This document shows positions 54,119-64,000 of a stretch of DNA of 64,000 nt, one piece after another. The stretch comes from Henckelia pumila. Lineage: Eukaryota; Streptophyta; Magnoliopsida; Lamiales; Gesneriaceae. Under the pieces are notes generated by a model. That model was not told the DNA's origin, made no database searches, and saw only the letters and a program-made list of their open reading frames with translations. The stretch spans positions 132,590,930 through 132,654,929 of the forward strand of contig NC_133123.1 in the NCBI RefSeq assembly GCF_033568475.1, read 5' to 3'. The translations under genes were made by a program, and so were the position numbers. Positions within the stretch are counted from its first letter, which is position 1. The number at the start of each line of letters is the position of its first letter.

Positions 54119-57041
54119 TGAAACACCTACTACTACTAAATGCAGAAATTTTTATTTATTTATTTATTTTAAAATACTAAAAATAATACTATACATATAT
54201 GCCCATACATATAAGTATAAACATGCAAGAAAAATATATCTTATTAAATAAAATACCTCAAATAATAATAAACAACTAGCAACTTAAAAATGTTTCATGC
54301 ATGAAACAAAAATAGTAAGTAATACATGTTTGAAACTCTCATATGCGGAAATAATAAATAGAAAAATGCAATTTGTTTAAAGACTCAACATCATCAAAAT
54401 AAATGTATCTTAAAACATCATCTAAAAACAGCAACGGTCACGGGGCCACTGATCCGTGAGCTCATACATCCTCACCACCGGTAGGAGCTACATAAAAATC
54501 ATCTGTCTCACCTGTACTATATAAGCGTAGTGAGCCTAAGGACTCAACATGTCTAAACTTGAATATCAAGGTTTAAAATAATGCATCACATAATCATACT
54601 AATACATATACATGATACATGAACATGCATGGAAACATTTTTATAACATAATTGTTGAATCATAATCTTAAACATAATCATAATATTTTCTTCGTCATAC
54701 ATAACATAGTTGAGCATGGCATTATTTTGAAACAGTCTATGGTCCTATCCGTAAGTGTGACCTTAACTGTGCCGACTGATCAGTCTCCTGAACCAACGTA
54801 CGTGGCAGTGATAAATCACCTCCTATAGTAGTAAACTACCTCATAAATCATATGGTGGATAACCACCCTTATGTAACACTACATCAATTCACATCATAAA
54901 AAATATTTTGCTGCTCAACACTTGATTATAATCATAACAGGTAAATTTTCATGAATGCATGCACTGAAAATATGTCCGTAATATATATTTAATTGATTTT
55001 TATAATAAATAGTCTTATACTTAAAATACTTTCATGCATAAAATAAATTAAATATATATTTCGGACTTAGTAATTTTCATGGGTTGGTCCAGACTGCTGA
55101 TCACTCACTCTAAGCCCATTAAACTTAAATAAAAGCCCAATAGAAATAAATTCTTAATTAAATGTCATTAATCATAAATGGGCCTAAATAAAAACATTTA
55201 AGCCCATTAACTTAAGCTAAGCACAAAAATCATATTTTAGCATAAATAACTTAATTAAACTTAACTGAGCCTAAATAAAATATTTAAGTTCATTAACTTA
55301 ATTAAACCCAATAAAACTCTAGACTGACCCAAAAATCAACCGACTGGCCCAAAAATTCCCATGGGCTCCCAAGCCCATAAAAAAAATCATTGTGCTAACT
55401 TAAATAAATTATTTAAGGTCCAAATAAAATTATTTGAAAGCCCAAATAATTTTCTAATTAATTACTTGGCCAAAAAAAACAATAAGCTCATTAATTGCTA
55501 AGAAATTAAAATACCCGAGCCCGGCCCACCTAGCCCGAACCCGGACCCGGACCCTACTGACCCGACCCATAAATCTCCAGACCCGACCCGGACCGCCCCA
55601 GCCCGGCCCAGCCCGAAAAGAAGCAGCCCAGCCCGAAACTCCTCCCCCTACCCCTTTCTCGGCCAGCAGCTTGAGCAGTTCCACGAGATTCATTCATGCC
55701 GCCTGCTCCGGCAACCGTTGGCCGTGAAACCACCGTCCAAACGTAGTACACTCAAAGACGTTTCCAACAAGCTAAAAATCAGAAAAAAAAAACTATGTCC
55801 TAACAAAGGAGAACGAACCTCTGCAAGTCGGCCTATCCTCGACTCACGTGCATACCTGAGCAACGCCGGGACTTTCGATCGTTCTCCATGATCCGACCAC
55901 CAATGACTGTGAAACCACTTCCTAATCCTATCCAACATCTATAGGGTTCAAACCCTTTAAACCTGACCCAAAGTAGTGGCCTGAGGAAGGAGAACGAAGT
56001 CTTCTTCCTCAAAACCCTGAACCTGCGTGAGTTGTGCACCAGAAATGAAGGGATTCGTTTTAGACCCATCCAACCCCAAACCGACCACCCTACTCGACCA
56101 TAGGGACCCAAAGGAACCCCTAAGACCCCTGACCAGCAGCCATGCACGCCCATAACCATAAAAACGTGAGTATGAACCATGAAAACAACCAACACATGAA
56201 TCAAACCATGAATACCATCAAGTTCTTGCATATTAATCGTGAACCTCAATATCAAACAATAAAAATCTGTTAATAATGCATACATAGCTTATATGGTGTC
56301 CAAACGAAGGAAATAGACATGCCTTTTATTTTATTTAACGAAGACTATTGCGTATTCGGGCTCCGGGACGACGAACCGGCGAAAACCCTTTGAAAAGCTT
56401 TGAAGCTTGGCTATGGAGGCTGCTACAGTTGCTTGGAAACGCGAGAAGGATGGTGCCAGGGGGTGGAGGCAGCTGATGGGGTTTTTAGGCGTGGGGTAGG
56501 GAGGGATTTTTGGGATTATTTTGGGTAGATTAGGTTAATGGATAATATAATTTAATCAGATAGATAATATAGCATAAAAAACACAAATTTTAAACCCTTA
56601 AAAATACATACTAATCTGATATAAAAGTATAAATTCCGAAATATTAAAATGGGCTATTTTTAAAATTCAATAAAAGTCAATACATGGACTAATTTTGGCT
56701 AAAAATCAACCCTTAAATAAATATATAATTAAATACTAAAATTTTCTTGACAAAATACCTTAAAATATTATTTTAAGGCTCATAAAACTCATAAAATATT
56801 TTTGGCTAAAAATATTGGTATCTCGTCCGTCCACGGTCCCGTCTACGCGATCAAATCAATAAAATTCTCAAAAATCTAGAAATTCTAATATTGCGGGTTA
56901 AATGCTAAAATAAATAAAATCATGCATATAAATCACATAATAACACATAAATATCATTTAACCCGAATTTATAAAATTTAAATAATTAAATTTTCCTAAT
57001 TATGCATGCGAATTTACGTATAAAAATTTTCTGGTGTTACA
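54119..57041 (-). repeat. Element D 3' LTR (left copy)
   Basis: On the minus strand starts TGTAACACCAG at 57041 and ends GGTGTTTCA at 54119. A GC-rich block of CCCGG and CCCGACCC units (about 55515-55625) is longer here than in the right copy. Short open frames on the minus strand within it have no recognisable domain and are not called as genes. Confidence 0.9.
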
Positions 57042-57042
57042 A

Positions 57043-57080
57043 TTCCCCCCACCCCCTAAAATAAATTTCGTCCTCGAAAT
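57043..57080 (-). promoter_or_regulatory. Element D polypurine tract and pre-tract motif
   Basis: Minus strand ATTTCGAGGACGAA (57080-57067), then TTTAGGGGGTGGGGGGAAT directly before the LTR. Confidence 0.85.
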
Positions 57081-59112
57081 TCGACTGATCAAACTCTAAT
57101 AACGGAGTCTCTCAAAACCCAATCTACTAAATCTATGATTACCTATCTAGTTCCCAAGCTTCAATATCCCAAAAGTCATGCTTCTACTGCGCACTCTGAT
57201 AAACAAAGTATTTTATCCTTACGAGGTGTCCTCTTCATCTACATCAAACCTACATTTATAAACTTTCTCTACTGAAACACCTCATAAAGAGAATCATTAC
57301 AATTTACTTGCATTCCACTGTAAACAAAATCTGACATTTTATACAAATCTTAGTACTATAATGAAAGTATAACCACCTACTTACCTCAACTTATACGTAA
57401 AACTCAAATATTAACTCTACTATTCATCTTCCTAAACACAATAGTCGCACTATGCCAAAACTTGTCTGATTTTATATGCTTATATAGTCTACTTATCAAT
57501 CCTCCAGCACTCGTGAGCCGAACTTTTGTTCTCAAATTTGCTTAATAAAGCATAGGATTACAATATCAACTCCAATAAATTCACCTTGTAAAACTTATCC
57601 ACACACTAGCCTTCTATAACAAGTCAAACATCTGCCATTCATCGCAATTTTCTTCAACTCATCCATTTACCACTACACTTCCAACTATTGAACACTTGAA
57701 AGTCTTAAATCTCGGGTGCTATAAATCCATGAAACCCAAAAAGTGAATTTAGTAGCAAACGTCATGTACAACATAACTTCTCATAACCTCAGGAATATGC
57801 TTAAAATATAAGAATTCTAATTCTGTGTATAGTTTAGGCTTAAGGCACTTAGATTTTCCTATTGGAGGAGTGAAATTCCCCGAATCGTATTTACATGTCA
57901 TCGTCTCTAAATAGCGTAAACATATAACATTCGGTAGTTAATTCCATATCGTTTCCTAGTTGCCTCTACTTATAGTCCATTGAATCTGAACTCCTCAAAA
58001 TCAAAATACTAAGTCAATCACCAAATAAACTGAATAATCCGCTCACAAGTATTACATGTTGGTCCCATGTATAGTCAAAACACAACTAGTACTTTTTTGC
58101 TCATGCATCACAAAAATCTTGGTGGAGACACACCTATAACATGACCTCGTAATTCAAATTTATACAACTCAAGGATATTGAAAGAACATCAATACCAATA
58201 CTTATATACAATTAACACCAACCATGCGAACCCTTAAGTCTTATCAAAGATTATCCAATTCTTTATCAAACTAACTCCATGATTATTCTTATTCTCAAAG
58301 ATTCAAGAACCTAATACAAAACATACTTATCATCAATTTATACCTCATATAATTAAGAGTACAAACTTAAAACCACAAACCATCAAACTATAACCTCATG
58401 GTACAAGTGTCATCTCCAAGAAAATCACGACTTTTTCGTCAAAGGAAAAACCTTAATAGTTAAATGAATGACAATATGATATCTGGGAACCCAACTAGCA
58501 TAATTTGACTCATGTGGGCTTAATTCCCAAACATATATACTAGCCTCTATAAAGTAACATTTTAAATTCACCAAAGAAGAAAATGATACAACCCTCGATT
58601 AAACATTCTTGCGAGGAATCCTACTCTCGCCTCAAGCAATAATTCTCAAATAAACTTAATACCTCTTATAGGAATTTACCTTTATTGTTCTATCTTTTGC
58701 TATACCTTTATAAAATTTCCTAGATAGGCCCGCTACCTCTTACCAGCACAAACCCAATAATTTACCAATAAAATCATTCTAACTTAAAATCAATAAGTTA
58801 CTACAAAAATTCGAATGACAACCCATATATCATAAATATCAAACTTAGTTTCAACAAAAATAAAACCGAATTCCCAAATTCGAAATTCCTTGTGGACAAC
58901 TTGTCGTATAACATGTCTTGGGGCATACTGCATCACCACACATTCTTCACGTAAATCGCAATGCATAACTAAGTATTTTAAAACTTTGCTAACATAAAGT
59001 CTTAAGTCATAACATATGCTCCTGATAAATCATAATAAAACATTTAAAACTTACAGACCGATAGTGAGATTTCTGAGCTTCACGTGGCAGTAGGACACCC
59101 TCCAAGGATCGT

Positions 59113-59124
59113 GCTCTGATACCA
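59113..59124 (-). promoter_or_regulatory. Element D primer-binding site, initiator tRNA-Met type
   Basis: Minus strand TGGTATCAGAGC, two nt after the 5' LTR end. Confidence 0.9.
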
Positions 59125-59126
59125 AA

Positions 59127-61995
59127 TGAAACACCTACTACTACTAAATGCGGAATTTTTTTTTTAAATACTAAAAATAATACTATACATATATGCCCAT
59201 ACACATATGTATAAACATGCAAGAGAAATATATCTTATTAAATAAAATACCTCAAATAATAATAAACAACTAGCAACTTAAAAAGGTTTCATGCATAAAA
59301 CAAAAATAGTAAGTAATACATGTTTGAAACTCTCATATGCGGAAATAATAAATAGAAAAATGCAATTTGTTTAAAGACTCAACATCATAAAAATAAATGT
59401 ATCTTAAAACATCATCTAAAAACAGCAACGGTCACGGGGCCACTGATCCGTGAGCTCATACATCCTCACCATCGGTAGGAGCTACATAAAAATCATCTGT
59501 CTCACCTGCACTATATAAGCGTAGTGAGCCTAGGGGCTCAAACATGTCTAAACTTGAATATCAAGGTTTAAAATAATGCATCACATAATCATACTAATAC
59601 ATATACATGAACATCCATGGAAACATTTTCATAACATAATTGCTGAATCATAATCTTAAACATAATCATAATCTTTTCTTCGTCATACATAACATAGTTG
59701 AGCATGGCATTATTTTGAAACAGTCTATGGTCATATCCGTAAGTGTGACCTTAACTGTGCCAACAGATCAGTCTCCTGAACCAACGTACGTGGCGGTGAT
59801 AAATCACCTCCTATGGTAGTAAACTACCTCATAAATCATATGGTGGATAACCACCCTTATGTCACACTACATCAATTCCCATCATAAAAAATATTTTGCT
59901 GCTCAACACTTGATTATAATCATAACAAGTAAATTTTCATGAATGCATGCACTGAAAATATGTCCGTAATATATATATAATTGATTTTCATAATAAATAG
60001 TCTTATACTTAAAATACTTTCATGCATAAAATAAATTAAATATATATTTCAGAATTAGTAATTTTTATGGGTTGGTCCAGACTGCTGATCACTCACTCTA
60101 AGCCCATTAAACTTAAATAAAAGCCCAATAGAAATAAATTCTTAATTAAATGTCATTAATCATAAATGGGCCTAAATAATAACATTTAAGCCCATTAACT
60201 TAAGCTAAGCCCAAAAATCATATTTTAGCACAAATAACTTAATTAAACTTAACTGAGCCTAAATAAAATATTTAAGCTCATTAACTTAATTAAACCCAAT
60301 AAAACTCTAGACTGGCCCAAAAATCAACCGACTGGCCCAAAAATTCCCATGGGCTCCCAAGCCCATAAAAAAAATCATTGGGCTAACTTAAATAAATTAT
60401 TTAAGGCCCAAATAAAATTATTTGAAAACCCAAATAATTTTCTAATTAATTACTTGGCCCAAAAAAATAATAAGCTCATTAATTGCTTAGAAATTAAAAT
60501 ACCCGAGCCCGGACCCGGACCCTACTGACCCGACCCATAACTCTCCAGACCCGACCCGGACCGCCCCAGCCCGAAAATAATCAGCCCAGCCCAAAACTCC
60601 TCCCCCTACCCCTTTCTCAGCCAGCAGCTTGAGCAGTTCCACGAGATTCGTTCATGCCACCTGCTCCGGCAACCTTTGGCCGTGAAACCACCGTCCAAAT
60701 GTAGTACACTCAAAGACGTTTCCAACAAACTAAAAACCAAAAAAAATCATGTCCTAACAAAGGAGAACGAACCTCTGCAAGTCGGCCTATCCTCGACTCG
60801 CGTGCATACCTGAGCAACGCCGGGACTTTCGATCGTTCTCCATGATCCGACCACCAATGACTGTGAAACCACTTCCTAATCCTATCCAACATCTATAGGG
60901 TTCAAACCCTTCAAACCTCACCCAAAATAGTGGCCTGAGGAAGGAGAACGAAGTCTTCTTCCTCAGAACCCTGAACCTGCGCGAGTTGTGCACCAGAAAT
61001 GAAGGGCTTCGTTTTAGACCCATCCAAACCCAAACCGACCACTCTACTCAACCATAGGGACCCAAAGGAACCCCTAAGACCCCTGACCAGCAGCCATGCA
61101 TTCCCATAACCATAAAAACGTGAGTATGAACCATGAAAACAACCAACACATGAATCAAACCATGAATACCATCAAGTTCTTGCATATTAATCATGAACCT
61201 CAATATCAAACAATAAAAATCTGTCAATAATGCATACATAGCTTATATGGTGTCCAAACGAAGGAAATAGACATTCCTTTTATTTTATTTAACGAAGACT
61301 ATTGCGTATTCGGGCTCCGGGACGACAAACCGGCAAAAACCCTTTGAAAAGCTTTGAAGCTTGGCTATGGAGGCTGCTACAGTTGCTTGGAAACATGAGA
61401 AGGATGGTGCCAGGGGGTGGAGGCGGCTGATGGGGTTTTTAGGCGTGGGGTAGAGAGGGATTTTTGGGATTATTTTGGTTAGATTAGGTTAATGGATAAT
61501 ATAATTTAATCAAATAGATAATATAGAATAAAAAACATAAATTTTAAACCCTTAAAAATACATACTAATCTGATATAAAAGTATAAATCCCGAAATATTA
61601 AAATGGGCTATTTTTAAAATTCAATAAAAGTCAATACATGGACTAATTTTGGCTAAAAATCAACCCTTAAATAAATATATAATTAAATACTAAAATTTTC
61701 TTGACAAAATACCTTAAAATATTATTTTAAGGCTCATAAAACTCATAAAATATTTTTGGCTAAAAATATTGGTGTCTCGTCCGTTCACGGTCCCGTCTAC
61801 GCGATCAAATCAATAAAATTCTCAAAAATCCAGAAATTCTAATATTGCGGGTTAACTGCTAAAATAAATGAAATCATGCATATAAATCACATAATAACAC
61901 ATAAATATCATTTAAACAGAATTTATAAAATTTAAATAATTAAATTTCCCTAATTATGCATGCAAATTTACGTATAAAAATTTTCGGATGTTACA
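59127..61995 (-). repeat. Element D 5' LTR (right copy)
   Basis: Matches the left LTR throughout, with a shorter GC-rich block (about 60500-60590) and scattered substitutions. Followed at 61996 by the duplicated AGCTC. Confidence 0.9.
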
Positions 61996-62050
61996 AGCTC
62001 CCCGTTTAATTATTAGGCTTCGGTATTCTATTTGCATATTTGATATTTAT

Positions 62051-64000
62051 TGTGACGACCCGAGTTCTAATCTCTCAATAAACATTAATCAACAATAATA
62101 GACAACAATCAATGTCTAAACAAAAGAATAAAAAAAAATTTTTTTAAAAGAGATTGCCCTGCGCACGCGCGGGCATCACCCCTCGCGCGCGCGCCGGCCA
62201 ATGAGACCGAGATCTCAAGAGCTGGCTCGCGCGTGCGCGAGTACTTGCTCACCCGTGCGCCGGCCATTGCACCAGAAAAAAAATGCTCAGCTGCTGTAAA
62301 AAATGGTTCATCAAGTATTTCCATCCAAGATCAACTCAAACAAGGATTTATTCATGATCTAATCCATAGCAACATCTAACATCCATTCTAACATGCTATA
62401 CAATGGATACCATTAGATCATAACAAGCCTTACAATCATAATAATCAAGACTTTCCAAAATATGCAAGACACATTGCTATATAACAAGATCAAGATACTT
62501 CATGGTATTTTAAGGATTTACATCAAATCTCAAATCCCATAGACATCAACAAGACAACAACTAGATCATTTACAAGTCTTGATACAAGTATCTAAAACAT
62601 GCTCATGTTTAGAATTCAACTCTACAACATGACAGCTCACTCAACTCATCTAACTCAGATCATCACATTATGTTCATCTCATCCCTTGTTCTTTAAGTAC
62701 GCCTTTGCCCGGTTTCACTCCCTCCTATTGCCATGACACATACAACAAAACAATAGCCGGATAACTCCGGTGAGAAAAAGATTTCCCAGTAAAAGCAACT
62801 AAACATGCATAACAATATATATCAAGATCATGATATAAAATAAGTACAATGCATGTTTTCAAAACAAGGTTCATTTCGTCATTCGTCGGTTGGGATCCCG
62901 AGAAGTAGATATCATAACTAATCCACCGACTCTCCCAATCGAGGTGGGGTTACTTATCTTTCTTCTCTAGACTTTGAAGCAATCATATATGCAAATCAGA
63001 CTCTAGGCTAAAACAACCACCCAGGCCATACATATACGATTCCTCAAATCGTCTATTCGAACGTTTCCGTTCATTTCAAAATCAAAGAATAAGTATTCAA
63101 GATGAATGCAACATATATATATCATTCTCAAAGCATTCATTATAACAACAACTTATTCAATAACTCAAGGTAAAACACATAAGAGCAATTAAGCAAACAA
63201 GTATGTGATTTAGGGGAACTCGATACAAACCATCTCGAGTTGTATTCCCAATCAATTAGTAGTCCACTTTTACCTTTCAAATATGGTGTTTAGGATGTCT
63301 TCGAACTTGTCAAAGTCTGTACAAGATCAATCACCAAAAACTCATCTCAAAATCTGCTCAAATTCAATCCAAACTTCAACAAGACTTCAAGGCAAACTCT
63401 ACCAACCTTGTTCTATCTTCAATCGGTTTTGGAGTCGACGTTCTCGAGTTTACATGCCCTGTTTATGCGCTGAAAACATAGCATACAACCCAAGGAAGCA
63501 TCAGCTAATAATCCAGCAACATCTAAGTTCAAGAACAATAGCAAATTGCTTCAAATCAAGAGTTCGACGACATATCGGTATAACTCAGCGATTCCGAACA
63601 TATCTACAACATTTCTAACATGTATATCAGCTGTTGAAGCTTCACAACCAACATATCAGCAGGTATAAGGATCAAATCATAGTTGGAAATTCATAAGAAC
63701 ATGATATACAAATCAATCTTCAACCCAACTTCAAGATTATCAAAGATAGAAGCTCAACAATCACAAATCATATACAACATCTGATATCTGCTATGTTCGA
63801 ATGACCAAACCCTGATGAACAAAGAAGAAACTTACATCAAATCAAAGGTTTCGTCGAGAGGATTCCAAAACATCTTTCGGAATTGAAATCGGATAATCGT
63901 AGCTCAAGATATAAGGATTTGAAGATTAAGATTGAACTTGGAGATCTCTTTGCTCTTGCTCTCGGTTCCTTTCTTTCCTTGTGCTGAATAATCTGATGGA
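62051..64000 (-). repeat. Element F: LTR related to element B, minus strand, cut by window edge
   Basis: On the minus strand the end GGGTCGTCACA lies at 62051. Upstream stretches match the element B LTR in order, for example the CCACCGAC..CTCCCAATCGAGG block at about 62920-62945, GGATCCCGAG at 62894 and CTCGAG...TTCCC at about 63230-63250. No primer-binding site follows at 62050, so it is probably the 3' LTR of a minus-strand element whose body lies right of the window, or a solo LTR. Open frames inside it are not genes. Confidence 0.78.
62155..62270 (-). repeat. Two CpG-rich modules in element F, about 66-bp step
   Basis: GCGCCGGCCA begins at 62191 and 62257, each paired with a GCGCACGCGC- or CGCGTGCGCG-type arm about 30 bp before. 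The array holds the same place in the LTR as the hairpins of element B, but the sequence is different. Confidence 0.72.

Larger units (their letters stand above)
57042..59126 (-). other. Element D internal region, non-coding
   Basis: 2085 bp, AT-rich, stops in all frames, with only the primer site at the right end and the motif plus purine tract at the left end as recognisable signals. Confidence 0.82.
54119..61995 (-). mobile_element. Element D: large non-coding LTR retrotransposon (LARD-like), minus strand
   Basis: Two long LTRs (54119-57041 and 59127-61995; 2923 and 2869 bp) flank only 2085 bp of internal sequence. Orientation is minus: the initiator-Met primer site (GCTCTGATACCA on the plus strand, 59113-59124) adjoins the right LTR and a purine tract (57043-57058, minus strand) adjoins the left LTR. 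The duplication AGCTC is perfect. No gag or pol sense is visible in any frame of the internal part. The pre-tract motif ATTTCGAGGACGAA (57080-57067) is shared with elements A and B, which suggests a Tekay-derived element moved by enzymes of a relative. Confidence 0.92.

Noticed and set aside
55833-56285. 150-codon minus-strand frame in the left LTR of element D (parts repeated in the right LTR)
   Set aside because: In the right LTR the frame is broken into several pieces, and no domain is seen. Length is explained by few stops in a GC-rich LTR block.
62155-62270. CRISPR-like spaced repeats (also at 17718, 29677 and 53303)
   Set aside because: Only two or three units, set in LTRs of a plant genome, without cas genes; the spacing is a feature of the LTRs.

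Overview
The window is nuclear DNA of a flowering plant, most likely a eudicot; the species cannot be named from sequence alone. The evidence is a set of GT-AG spliced genes of plant type (a plastid J-like membrane protein, an ERF transcription factor, an intronless organellar PPR gene, and a DPH6 gene with fused RidA domains) lying between nested LTR retrotransposons of the plant-specific Athila/Tat and Tekay/Del lineages.

Layout. (1) 1-30865 is a retrotransposon nest. The outermost layer, element C (Athila/Tat-like, gag-protease only), shows its 3' half at 26305-30865; its 5' half lies left of the window. Element A (Tekay-type, + strand) sits in C; its pol remnant is 12721-15661 and its 3' LTR is split into 15795-15911 and 25156-26304. 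An inverted LTR of A's own family (12720 down to 12140, then 235 down to 1) is inserted in A's pol. A young Athila element (236-12139, perfect 5-bp target duplication) is inserted in that inverted LTR. Element B (Tekay-type, 15912-25155) is inserted in A's 3' LTR. (2) 30866-32876 is a gene-poor stretch with a fold-back repeat and an RNase H remnant. (3) 32877-50360 is a genic island: DPH6 (+, 12 exons), a PPR gene (+, one exon), a CPP1/CDF1-like DUF3353 gene (-, 10 exons) and an ERF group IX gene (-, one exon), with small MITEs between and inside them. (4) 50361-64000 is again repeat-rich: a Copia-like LTR (E), a Mutator-type MITE split by a non-coding 7.9-kb LTR element on the minus strand (D, 54119-61995), and the end of a B-related LTR (F) running off the right edge.

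The host genes do unrelated jobs (diphthamide synthesis, organelle RNA processing, plastid protein handling, stress transcription) and form no pathway.

Two signals stand out that ordinary annotation does not explain. First, LTRs of lineages as different as Athila/Tat, Tekay and Copia carry CpG-rich hairpin or palindrome modules repeated two or three times at a strikingly constant step of 73-75 bp (B: 73, 73; C: 75, 74; E: 74, 74; Athila: 73). Second, Athila and element C share a pair of short stem-loops just 3' of their coding region, each with a 6-nt loop and with compensatory base-pair changes, although C has lost RT, RNase H and integrase. All coordinates, splice sites and alignments were worked out by eye; no database search was run.
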